Shown one piece after another: positions 1 to 7,221 of a DNA stretch of 64,000 bases. The stretch is from positions 558,001 through 622,000 of the forward strand of contig NZ_JARXYJ010000001.1 of NCBI RefSeq assembly GCF_029894425.1. Reading direction: 5' to 3'. The first letter of the stretch is position 1. Every line of letters begins with the position of its first letter. Source of the stretch: Streptomyces sp. SAI-127. GTDB lineage: Bacteria > Actinomycetota > Actinomycetes > Streptomycetales > Streptomycetaceae. The notes below the pieces were generated by a model. That model made no database searches and was not told the origin of the DNA. It was given only the letters and a program-made list of their open reading frames with translations. The position numbers and the translations under genes are program-made.

Positions 1-690
1 CGCGTGGGTGGTGACCGGCTGATGGCCGTCGGCACGCGCGATGAAGTGCACATGGGCGGGCCGGTAGGGATGCCGGCCGGTGGCGCGGAGCAGGCTGCCG
101 ACCGGGCCGTCGGTCGGGATCGGGTAGTGCGAGGGGACGACGCTGCGGAACCTGAAGCGGCCCTCGTCGTCCGTACGGAACAGACCGCGCCCGTTGCCCG
201 GTGGCTGGACGTCGGGCTGCTGCACGTCGTAGAAGCCGTCCTCAGTGCACTGCCAGACGTCGAGTTCGGCACCGGGCAGAGGTGTGCCGTCGGAGCTCAT
301 CACCCGGCCGGAGATGACGCATGGGTGGCCGGTGCCCAGCAGGTCGATGGTGTCGCCGAGTTCACGGTGCGGCGAGGCGGTCATGTGGAAGGGGCCCAGG
401 ACGGTGCTCTCGGTGCCGTGCTCGGCCCCGTTCAGGGTTTCGACGAGCATGGAGATCCCCAGGACGTCGGAGAGCAGGACGAACTCCTGGCGGGTGTCGT
501 CGCATGTCTGGCCTACGGCGGTGAGGAACCCGATCGCGGCTTCCCATTCCTCCATCGTGGGTTCGATGTCCCGCACGAAGTCGTGGAGGTGGTGGGTGAG
601 GCTTTCCATGATCTGCCGCAGCCGCTGGTCCTTGGTCTCCCGGAAACTGTCCACCACCGCGTCGGTGGCGGTCTCGACGGTGAAGTCCAC
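1..690 (-). CDS. Intradiol ring-cleavage dioxygenase, hydroxyquinol 1,2-dioxygenase type (3' end outside window)
   Basis: Reading from a GTG at 690, the first 230 residues of an intradiol dioxygenase are visible; the gene continues off the left edge. An in-frame TAG just upstream (the stop of the neighbouring hydrolase) forces the start to this GTG, which has AGGA about 7 nt before it. The N-terminal helical dimerisation domain (about residues 1-100) is followed by the beta-sandwich. The four Fe(III) ligands are present: Tyr154 (in DGFYDVQ), Tyr189 (in SHYPIP), His213 and His215 (in PAHVHF), with spacing close to that known for hydroxyquinol and catechol dioxygenases. It would open a catechol or hydroxyquinol ring to a muconate-type product. 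It is the last visible gene of a three-gene operon. The exact substrate is inferred, not shown. Confidence 0.9.
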   Translation of the reverse strand, partial: MDFTVETATDAVVDSFRETKDQRLRQIMESLTHHLHDFVRDIEPTMEEWEAAIGFLTAVGQTCDDTRQEFVLLSDVLGISMLVETLNGAEHGTESTVLGPFHMTASPHRELGDTIDLLGTGHPCVISGRVMSSDGTPLPGAELDVWQCTEDGFYDVQQPDVQPPGNGRGLFRTDDEGRFRFRSVVPSHYPIPTDGPVGSLLRATGRHPYRPAHVHFIARADGHQPVTTHA

Positions 691-699
691 CTGGCGTTC

Positions 700-1788
700 C
701 TAACTCTCGGAGGTGCCCCGGCCGACGAGGTGGTCGGTGAACCAGTCTCCGGTGAGCGCGTCGCGTTCGGCCGCGTGGTTGTAGAGGGTGTGCTCGCCGT
801 CGGGCCAGATCCGCACCGTGGAGGCGGCGGGGTCGGCGGCGCGCAGGAACGGCTCCTGGTCCTCGTAGCGGGCGAGGGGATCCTGGCCGCCGTGCAGCAG
901 GAGCAGCGGGCAGGTGATGCGGTGCTTGTCCGGGTGAAAGCGCAGGCTGTCCATGACCTCCGTCACCCGGCCCAGGTCGTCCGTGCCGACCACGGCTGAC
1001 AGCTGCTCGCGGGCGGTACGGAATTCCGGGACGGTCGGTACCGCCGGAGCACCGTTGACGACCACCGCGGCGACGCGCGAGTCCGCGGCGGCCAGATGGG
1101 CGGCGAACAGACCGCCGAAACTGATGCCCTGGACGCCGATCGGGCCGCCGAGGCGGGGATCGGCCTCGACCAGGTCGACGAAGCGGGCGAAGCCCTCGAT
1201 GACCTGCTCGTCGACGTACAGCCCGTGGCGCAGCCGTGACTCGCCCTGGCCGGGCCCTTCCACCAGCAGACAGGCCAGGCCGCGCGCGGTGTACGCGTCA
1301 GCCACCGGCAGATACGCCGCTCCCCAGCTGCTGAGCCCACCCCACGCGACCACGGTGGCCCGGGGTGTGCCGGCCGGCAGGCACAGCCAGCCGCCGAGAA
1401 CGCCGTCGCGGTGCGGGATCTCCACGCGCTGCACCTCGGGCGCGAGAGCCGCGACGGCGGCCGTGTGCCGGGCGTACAGCTCCCGTTTCTCCGGGGTGTC
1501 GGTCTGGTACGCCATCTGCGCGAACATCAGGGCCGCGGCGGCGAACCGGTATGCCTGCCGGGCGGTCGTGCGGTGTCCCGACTCCTGTGCGCGTCGGGCT
1601 CGTTCGAGCTGCGCCTCCGCAAGGGCCGCGGCGGCGTCCGGCCACGGGGTCCCGGCCGCGGTGTCGGTCAGCAGGCGGCGGGCGTCGGCGGGATCCATGC
1701 CGCAGTCGGTGAGCCGGGTGAAGGGCATGGCCCGGTGCTGGGCGGCGACCAGCGGCGGCAGCGTCGGTGTTTCCTGCTTCTCGGTCAT
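700..1788 (-). CDS. Alpha/beta hydrolase, 2,6-dihydroxypseudooxynicotine hydrolase-like
   Basis: 362 residues. A helical N-terminal region (about 1-120) precedes an alpha/beta-hydrolase fold with the nucleophile elbow GISFGG (Ser223), an acid in GGQDPL and a His in DGEHTLYNH. The layout, with a helical N-terminal part and the segment VEGPGQGESR after the oxyanion strand, resembles the family of C-C or ester hydrolases that includes 2,6-dihydroxypseudooxynicotine hydrolase and FrsA-like proteins. Its ATG overlaps the stop of the upstream monooxygenase gene by 4 bp (ATGA), and its stop lies 9 bp before the dioxygenase start, so the three are translationally linked. I infer hydrolysis of an aromatic side chain or ring-cleavage product; the substrate is unknown. 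Confidence 0.85.
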   Translation of the reverse strand: MTEKQETPTLPPLVAAQHRAMPFTRLTDCGMDPADARRLLTDTAAGTPWPDAAAALAEAQLERARRAQESGHRTTARQAYRFAAAALMFAQMAYQTDTPEKRELYARHTAAVAALAPEVQRVEIPHRDGVLGGWLCLPAGTPRATVVAWGGLSSWGAAYLPVADAYTARGLACLLVEGPGQGESRLRHGLYVDEQVIEGFARFVDLVEADPRLGGPIGVQGISFGGLFAAHLAAADSRVAAVVVNGAPAVPTVPEFRTAREQLSAVVGTDDLGRVTEVMDSLRFHPDKHRITCPLLLLHGGQDPLARYEDQEPFLRAADPAASTVRIWPDGEHTLYNHAAERDALTGDWFTDHLVGRGTSES

Positions 1789-3341
1789 GCCATCACCTTC
1801 ATGGGTGCGGTCAGCGCGGTGTCGAGGGCGTCGACGAGCGTGCCGATGTCGGTGCTGTCGGCGGCGGTGCCGAACAGGACGAAGTCGGGGCGGGCCAGAT
1901 ACGCGACCGCGCCGAGCAGGTGGAGGTACTCGCGGTGCCGTCCGTCGAGGTCGTCGACCGTGTCGAGGGCGACCACGGCGCAGCCCAGGAGCTCCAGCAG
2001 GGCGAGCCGCTCCGGGCCGAGGGCGGCGGTGGGATCCTCGGCCGTGACCAGGGTGAAGCCGTAGCCGGTCAGGTCGTCGAGGCGCCCGGTGCGCCCGTCG
2101 GGCAGAGCGATACGGCCTTGCGGGGTGAGGGTGCCGGTCGGCGCGTCCGTGCCCGGGCGCAGCACTCCGTGGGCAAGGGACGGGAACGGGGGTGGCGGGG
2201 GCACCTTGCCGGCGAAGAAGGCCGCGTCCCGGGCCGCCGCTGCCTCGACGTCATGCGTGTTGGCGACCTTGCCGAGGCCGATCGCCGCGTGGGTGAGTGC
2301 CGTGACGTGCGGGCGACGCTCGCTCTCGTAGGTGTCCAGGAGCGCGTCCGGTGCCTGGCCGCCGAGCGTCAGGTGCAGTTTCCAGGCGAGGTTGGTGGCG
2401 TCGCGCAGGCCGCTGCACGCCCCCTGGCCGAGATAGGGGGGCATGGTGTGGGCGGCGTCGCCGGCCAGGAAGACCCGGCCCGTCCGCCAGCGGGTGGCGA
2501 TGCGGGCCTCGAAGCCGTAGACCAGCTGCCGGGTGATCCGCACGTCGTCCGGACCCAGGTCGTGGTACTCGTGCAGGAGTCGCCAGGCGGCCTCCGGAGT
2601 GGTCATCTCCTCGCTGGTCTCGCCCGGCAGCAAGGCGAACTCGAAGCGCTGACGCGTGTGACCGATGTTGATGGTCATGTGCCCGCGGGCGGGATCGCAG
2701 TACTGGGTGCCGTACGCGAACTCCGGCGGCTGGGGACGCAGCCACTCGGCGTCGACGTTGACCCACTGCTCGTTGAAGCCGAAGTCCTGCCGCTCCACGC
2801 CCAGCAGTTCGCGTACCCCGCTGCGGCTGCCGTCGGCGGCGATCACATAGCGGGCCCGGACGTCTGCGTGCGGCCCGTCGGCGGTGTACGCGTCGGCGTT
2901 CCAGCCGCGCAGGTGCAAGGTCACGCCGTCGTCGTCCTGGCCGAGGCCGGTGACCGACCAGCCCTGGCGGACGTCGACCGTGCCGTAGCCGCGCAGCCGC
3001 TGGTCGATCGCGCTCTCCACATCCGGCTGGTACATGGAGATGTGATCCGGATACCCCATCGGACCACTGGGGTTCGCCGGGATGTTCACGAGGGTCTCGC
3101 CCTTGCCGTTGACCCACAGGTACTGACACATGGACGAGTCGCGCAGCGCCTCGCCGACATCGCCGGCCGCCTGGATGGTGCGGGCGGTCTCGTCGTCGAT
3201 GTGGGTCAGCCGGGGCAGCCCGTACAGGGTCGGCCAGCGCTCGCACACCACCACCCGGTGGCCGAGCCGACCGAGCAGGGACGCCGCGGCGAGTCCGGTC
3301 GGACCGTAGCCGACGACGGCGATGTCATAGTGCGGAGCCAT
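1785..3341 (-). CDS. FAD-dependent aromatic monooxygenase (MhpA/PheA-TfdB-like)
   Basis: 518 residues from an ATG at 3341 with GGAGG 6 nt upstream; a longer reading frame to 3497 exists but has no ribosome-binding site. The N-terminus carries the FAD Rossmann motif (VVGYGPTGLAAA, about residues 8-20), and the second FAD motif is seen in LAGDAAHTMPPYLGQG. The C-terminal thioredoxin-like extension of about 130 residues is typical of 3-(3-hydroxyphenyl)propionate or resorcinol hydroxylases. It would hydroxylate a phenolic ring using NAD(P)H and O2, giving the dihydroxy or trihydroxy compound cleaved by the downstream dioxygenase. It is the first gene of the operon and is divergent from tetR; its promoter region holds two palindromes. 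Confidence 0.88.
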   Translation of the reverse strand: MAPHYDIAVVGYGPTGLAAASLLGRLGHRVVVCERWPTLYGLPRLTHIDDETARTIQAAGDVGEALRDSSMCQYLWVNGKGETLVNIPANPSGPMGYPDHISMYQPDVESAIDQRLRGYGTVDVRQGWSVTGLGQDDDGVTLHLRGWNADAYTADGPHADVRARYVIAADGSRSGVRELLGVERQDFGFNEQWVNVDAEWLRPQPPEFAYGTQYCDPARGHMTINIGHTRQRFEFALLPGETSEEMTTPEAAWRLLHEYHDLGPDDVRITRQLVYGFEARIATRWRTGRVFLAGDAAHTMPPYLGQGACSGLRDATNLAWKLHLTLGGQAPDALLDTYESERRPHVTALTHAAIGLGKVANTHDVEAAAARDAAFFAGKVPPPPPFPSLAHGVLRPGTDAPTGTLTPQGRIALPDGRTGRLDDLTGYGFTLVTAEDPTAALGPERLALLELLGCAVVALDTVDDLDGRHREYLHLLGAVAYLARPDFVLFGTAADSTDIGTLVDALDTALTAPMKVMA

Positions 3342-3436
3342 CAGACGCCTCCAGAGACAGCCCCGCGCCGTTGCGAGGGGTCGTGGTGGGAAGGGAGAGG
3401 CTGGGGCGCGACCATTTGGTGTCCGCCGCAGCTTGC

Positions 3437-3452
3437 GTGAATCACGATTCAC
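3437..3452. promoter_or_regulatory. Palindromic operator 1 (GTGAATC-n2-GATTCAC)
   Basis: A perfect 16-bp inverted repeat, GTGAATC AC GATTCAC, in the 180-bp region between the divergent monooxygenase and tetR genes. It is a likely binding site for the TetR-family protein encoded next to it. Binding is inferred from position and symmetry. Confidence 0.75.
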
Positions 3453-3457
3453 ACTTG

Positions 3458-3477
3458 GTGTGAAGCGAGATTCACAC
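3458..3477. promoter_or_regulatory. Palindromic operator 2 (imperfect copy)
   Basis: A 20-bp imperfect inverted repeat with half-sites GTGTGAAGCG and AGATTCACAC (8 of 10 positions symmetrical), 5 bp from operator 1 and 44 bp before the tetR start. The same TGTGAA(T/G)C half-site recurs, suggesting tandem dimer sites for the TetR protein. Confidence 0.65.
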
Positions 3478-3521
3478 AATGGCAACATGGACGTCAAGAG
3501 CCCGGCCGATAAACTGCGCAG

Positions 3522-4169
3522 ATGACCGAGTCCCCCACCCGCAGGCCTGCCGCCCTCCGGGAAGGCAGTCGCCGTTCACAGCAGGACCTCATGCAGGCCG
3601 GGTACGCGCTGCTCGAAGAGGGCGGAGTGGACGCGCTGACCGTGGCCGCGGTCGCCGAGCGGGCCGGCATGGCGGTCGGCAGCATTTACCGCCGGTTCGG
3701 CGACAAGGAAGGACTTCTGCTGGCCATCCAGCGCGCCTTCACCGACAACCTCCAGGCCGAGATCATGGAACGGATGTCCCCGGAGCGGCTACGGATCCTG
3801 CGCGATCCGGCCGTGGCCGTCGCCGAGGCGGTCGGTGCGGTCACCGACGCCTTCCAGGCGCATGAAGCCCTGTTGCGCGTCTTCCTGCTGCTCGGCACCC
3901 GGCACGAAGCGGTACGGATCGAGGGCTCCCGCGTCAGCATCGAGGGCAATCGCTACTTCGCCGAGACACTGCGCCACACCCCCATCGCGCATACGGACCC
4001 CGAGGCCGCGCTCGACTTCGCCTACCGCCTGATCTACGCCTCGATCGCGCACCGCGTGACGCAGGGTGAATTCCTGGAGTCCGACCGCCCACTTCCCTGG
4101 AACGCACTGCGGAGCCACCTACAGACAGCGGTCGTCTCCTACCTCCTCGACGCCCCGGAAAACGACTGA
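3522..4169 (+). CDS. TetR/AcrR-family transcriptional regulator
   Basis: 215 residues. The N-terminal helix-turn-helix lies at about residues 25-65, with the usual LTVAAVAERAGMAVGSIYRRFGDK-type pattern (seen as AGMAVGSIYRRFGDKE). The remaining alpha-helical domain would bind a ligand, presumably a substrate or intermediate of the divergent aromatic pathway. There is no clear Shine-Dalgarno before the ATG, so the transcript may be leaderless or weakly translated. Two palindromes lie just upstream and one downstream of the gene, consistent with a local autoregulating repressor. The ligand is unknown. Confidence 0.9.
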   Translation: MTESPTRRPAALREGSRRSQQDLMQAGYALLEEGGVDALTVAAVAERAGMAVGSIYRRFGDKEGLLLAIQRAFTDNLQAEIMERMSPERLRILRDPAVAVAEAVGAVTDAFQAHEALLRVFLLLGTRHEAVRIEGSRVSIEGNRYFAETLRHTPIAHTDPEAALDFAYRLIYASIAHRVTQGEFLESDRPLPWNALRSHLQTAVVSYLLDAPEND

Positions 4170-4249
4170 CGCCTGACTGCCGTCGCAATGAGGTGCGCAC
4201 ACAAGTCCTGGCGAGCGATGGGGCCCATGTGAGCCCCGCCTCGCCTCAA

Positions 4250-4267
4250 TGTGATTGATGATTCACA
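4250..4267. promoter_or_regulatory. Third copy of the TetR-type palindrome
   Basis: An 18-bp imperfect inverted repeat, TGTGATTGA / TGATTCACA (7 of 9 symmetrical pairs), with the same half-site TGTGAATC as operators 1 and 2. It lies 81 bp past the tetR stop and just past the 3' end of the convergent PaaX-like gene, where no promoter is expected. Confidence 0.5.
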
Positions 4268-4314
4268 TCAAGCCCTACGTCGGCACTCCTGCCCGCTGCC
4301 GAAGAAGGGGCGGC

Positions 4315-4902
4315 TCAGCCCTGCGCACCCATCAACTGCAGAAGCTGTTCGTCTGCAAGCGGGCCGAGTCGCGCCTCAAGGCGCTGGAATGTCCGGGCGG
4401 AGCGCTCGGCAGGCCAGACCTCGTCCAGGTAGGCGGCGGGCAGTCCGGGGTCGGTGCGCAACAGTCGTCCCCAGTCGTCGAGAAGCAGGAGGAGCTGGGG
4501 CAGGGCTTCGGCGGACGCCGCGTCCGCGGCTTCCCAGCGGTCGAGGAAGCCGAGGTGCGCCGCACGCAGTGCCTCCAGGTCCCAGGCCGCGCGCAGCAGT
4601 TGTTCAGGGCTGCTGGGTCCCGTGGGGGCACCATGGAACGCCTGCACGAGGCCGAGTGCCTCCGCGGGGAAGACGTCGTCCAGCAGTTCCTCGACGTCGA
4701 TTCGGCCGGGCGCGATCCAGAGGTTGGCCTGGACCGCGCCGAAGCCCGCCCACGTCAGTCGTCCGTGGAGCTGGTAACGCACCTTGCGCAGGTTCTCCGG
4801 AACCGGACAGTTCAAGATCGTCCATACGTCCTCGGAGTGGTCGAACGGCGTGGGCGACACGTCTGGCGTGACGCCGCGGGGGGTGTGCCGAGTCCCGAGC
4901 AC
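4315..4902 (-). CDS. PaaX-like protein lacking the N-terminal winged helix
   Basis: The reading frame encodes the middle and C-terminal parts of a PaaX-family regulator: VWTILNCPVPENLRKVRY, then RLTWAGFGAVQANLWIAP, then a helical C-terminal domain. Full PaaX proteins have about 80-90 more residues carrying a winged helix before this point. Here that place is taken by the end of the MFS gene (stop at 4995), so the DNA-binding domain appears to be missing. The start given is a GTG at 4902 (195 residues); a GTG at 4860 is also possible and neither has a strong ribosome-binding site. It may be a degraded regulator, or a domain-only protein acting by dimerisation. It follows the MFS gene and probably belongs to the same transcript. 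Confidence 0.6.
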   Translation of the reverse strand: MLGTRHTPRGVTPDVSPTPFDHSEDVWTILNCPVPENLRKVRYQLHGRLTWAGFGAVQANLWIAPGRIDVEELLDDVFPAEALGLVQAFHGAPTGPSSPEQLLRAAWDLEALRAAHLGFLDRWEAADAASAEALPQLLLLLDDWGRLLRTDPGLPAAYLDEVWPAERSARTFQRLEARLGPLADEQLLQLMGAQG

Positions 4903-4994
4903 GGGCTCCGCGCGGGCCGCAGGGGTGCCGTCCGGCGAGGCGTGCGATTGCGCCTGCGCCGGTCCAGTACCGGAGGCTGAGCAACACCGCTCGG

Positions 4995-6251
4995 TCAGGG
5001 GGAACCTGTGAGGCTCCCTACGGCCCGTTTCTCGAGCGTCGCCGCCAGGACAGCCGCCGAAATCGCGGCGGCGCCGAGGAGCAGAGGAAGACGGACGTCC
5101 AAACCCGTGAGAGAACCGGCGAGGGCGGTGCCCGCGGACCCCGACGTGATTTTCAGGGCCGCCACCCAGATGAAGACCTGGGCGCGTGCCCCAGCGGGCG
5201 CGTACTCGGTGCGGGCAGCCAGAGTGGAGGCGAAGAACAGGGCGTTGAGAACACCTGTCAGCCCGTACGCCGCCACGGACAGGGGGAAGACGTGGCTCGC
5301 GGCGACCATGCAGAGGCCGACGACGACCCCCAGGGCGAGGCAGCGCATGAGGCGGTCCGGATCGCCGGTGAGCGGGAAGACCATCAGCACCGCCGAGCCG
5401 GCCAGGTTGCCGAGCCCGTAGGCGGCGGTCAGCACCGCCGCGGTGGATGTGGTGACACCCAGGACTTGGGTCATGTGAACTGCGGTGATCGGGAGCGCGG
5501 CAACACCGAGCGCGACGATCATGGTCAGGTAGACGGTGCGCCGCAGTTGGCCGGTGCGAGCCACAAGGGCCAGGGTGGGCCCCGGCTTGAGAACTGCAGC
5601 CTTGTCCCCACCGTGGGCCGCGGGCGCGTAGGGCAGAAGGAGCACGGCACCCGCCGCCACACCGGCGCCGCCCGCCAGAGCGAGAGCGGCAGCGGAGGGA
5701 GAGGCCCAGCCCGACAGGGCCGCCACAAGAGACGGACCGACGGTGCCACCGACGCCGTACGTGGCCACATCCCAGCCCTGTGCCCGCCGCTGAGTACGCG
5801 TCTCCGGTCCGACGATCGCGGGCAGCCGGCTGCTGATGCCGCCGGTCAGCAGAGGGCCGCAGGTACCGGCCATGGCCAGCAGCAGCGCGGTGACCAGGGC
5901 GGGCACACGGGCATACGTCAGGACACCGGTGGCGAGTACGGCGGCGTACAACAAGCAGGCCGACGCGATGACCTTGCGTCCGTCCCGCGCCAGGTCCAGC
6001 GGGCGGGCGACGAACGGGCCGAGCAGGTGTGGTGCGGTGATGCACGCGCCGAGCGCACCTGCGAGCGTCCCCGAGCCGCCCGACGAGGTGACGAGCAGAA
6101 TGACGGCGACGACCGCTCCCCCGTCGGCGGTGCGGGCCAGGGCCGCGGCGACCACGTAGCGCACCAGGCCTCCCCCGCGGCCATCCGTCGGAGTCGACAC
6201 ACTCGTCGCGTTCGCCCCGGCCTCGGTGGTCCGATGGTTCTCGGCGCGCAT
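4995..6251 (-). CDS. MFS transporter
   Basis: 418 residues from an ATG at 6251, which is 2 bp after the stop of the upstream dapA-like gene. About 12 hydrophobic membrane segments are seen, such as VVAVILLVTSSGGSG, ACLLYAAVLATGVLTYARV and AVLTAAYGLGNLAGSAVLMV. The sequence resembles small-molecule efflux or uptake permeases of the major facilitator superfamily; the substrate cannot be told. The gene sits between the DapA-family enzyme and the PaaX-like protein and is probably cotranscribed from the MocR gene downward. It may carry the compound that the aldolase/lyase acts on, but that is inference. Confidence 0.85.
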   Translation of the reverse strand: MRAENHRTTEAGANATSVSTPTDGRGGGLVRYVVAAALARTADGGAVVAVILLVTSSGGSGTLAGALGACITAPHLLGPFVARPLDLARDGRKVIASACLLYAAVLATGVLTYARVPALVTALLLAMAGTCGPLLTGGISSRLPAIVGPETRTQRRAQGWDVATYGVGGTVGPSLVAALSGWASPSAAALALAGGAGVAAGAVLLLPYAPAAHGGDKAAVLKPGPTLALVARTGQLRRTVYLTMIVALGVAALPITAVHMTQVLGVTTSTAAVLTAAYGLGNLAGSAVLMVFPLTGDPDRLMRCLALGVVVGLCMVAASHVFPLSVAAYGLTGVLNALFFASTLAARTEYAPAGARAQVFIWVAALKITSGSAGTALAGSLTGLDVRLPLLLGAAAISAAVLAATLEKRAVGSLTGSP

Positions 6252-6253
6252 GC

Positions 6254-7147
6254 TCAGGCGGTGAGCTTGAGGGCGCTCAGCACGGCGACGACGTCCTGAC
6301 GTGCGGCCTCGTCCAGCCCGCGCAGGGGAAGCGGCAGGTTCGGCTCCCCCGTCAGGCCGAGGTGCGAAGCGGCAGCGGACATGACGCGCAGGCTGCCGTG
6401 GCGGCGGAACAGTGCCCACAGCGGCTCGAGTTCGTCGGACAGGTCCGTCGCCCGATCGGCGTCACCGTTCTGAGCGGCGCGAGTGAGAGCGAGCGCGGTC
6501 TGTGGGAACGTACCGCCGATGACCGAGTACCAGGCGTCGCACCCGGCGTTCAGCCCTCGGGCGGCCGTGTAGTCGCCGCTCACACCGATGGTGACCGTCT
6601 CCGGGATCAGCGTCCGCAGTGCGTCGACCCGGGCCTTGGCCTGCGCCGGGGCGTCGGGCACTCCGGGAATCTTGATCGAGCCGATATTCGGCAACTGGGC
6701 GATCCGGCCGTGCAGTTCGTCGGTGAAGTTCACATGTGTGGTGCCAGGGTTGTCGTACACGCACAGCGGCACGGACAGTTCGCGGGTGACATCCTCGTAC
6801 AGGCCGAACACTTCGTCCTCGGTGAGCGGCTGATACGTCATCGGAGCAAGCAACACACCCGAAGCCCCCGCCTTCTGGGCGTCCTCGGACAGCGCCAGGA
6901 CATGGGCCGTGCGCAGCGCGCCGATACCGACGATGACAGGCACGCCATCAGCGGCCTCGACCGCGATCTTCGCAGCGTGGGCGCGCTGTTCCCGGGTGAG
7001 GTAGGCGTACCCGCCGGTGGAGCCGAGCGCACCGATCGAGTCCACGCCGACGGCGGCGAGGCGAGCGACGAGCGTGGCGTATGCCGTGTCGTCGATGCCG
7101 CGCTCGTCAGTGGGTGTGAGGGGAAAGGCGCTCAGGCCGCGGAACAT
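6254..7147 (-). CDS. Dihydrodipicolinate synthase (DapA/NanA) family aldolase or lyase
   Basis: 297 residues from the ATG at 7147, chosen over an upstream ATG because GAAGGAG lies 5-6 nt before it. The (beta/alpha)8 barrel family signature is complete: the GSTGG loop (residues 42-46), the catalytic Tyr131 in VYDNPGTT and the Schiff-base Lys159 in GSIKIPGVPD. Family members condense or cleave pyruvate-containing compounds (DHDPS, N-acetylneuraminate lyase, 2-keto-3-deoxy-sugar aldolases). It is not next to lysine genes, and its partners are a MocR regulator and an MFS transporter, so a catabolic aldolase is more likely than lysine biosynthesis. Substrate unknown. Confidence 0.88.
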   Translation of the reverse strand: MFRGLSAFPLTPTDERGIDDTAYATLVARLAAVGVDSIGALGSTGGYAYLTREQRAHAAKIAVEAADGVPVIVGIGALRTAHVLALSEDAQKAGASGVLLAPMTYQPLTEDEVFGLYEDVTRELSVPLCVYDNPGTTHVNFTDELHGRIAQLPNIGSIKIPGVPDAPAQAKARVDALRTLIPETVTIGVSGDYTAARGLNAGCDAWYSVIGGTFPQTALALTRAAQNGDADRATDLSDELEPLWALFRRHGSLRVMSAAASHLGLTGEPNLPLPLRGLDEAARQDVVAVLSALKLTA

Positions 7148-7171
7148 GATGACTCCTTCAAGGGATTTCAT

Positions 7172-7200
7172 AGGGCTTCACAGGCTTCACAGGGCTTCAC
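7172..7200. repeat. Short direct repeats of TGTGAAGCC type
   Basis: Three near-identical 9-10 bp units (minus-strand reading GTGAAGCCC, TGTGAAGCC, TGTGAAGCCC) lie back to back in the 74-bp gap between the MocR and dapA-like genes. They overlap the leader of the dapA-like gene and could be a binding site or a slippage product. Confidence 0.5.
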
Positions 7201-7221
7201 GGGAGCAAGCACCGGTCGTGG

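Noticed and set aside
4..999. Long plus-strand open frame at the left edge
   Set aside because: It lies antisense to the intradiol dioxygenase and hydrolase genes, whose catalytic motifs are clear; high GC keeps the opposite strand open.
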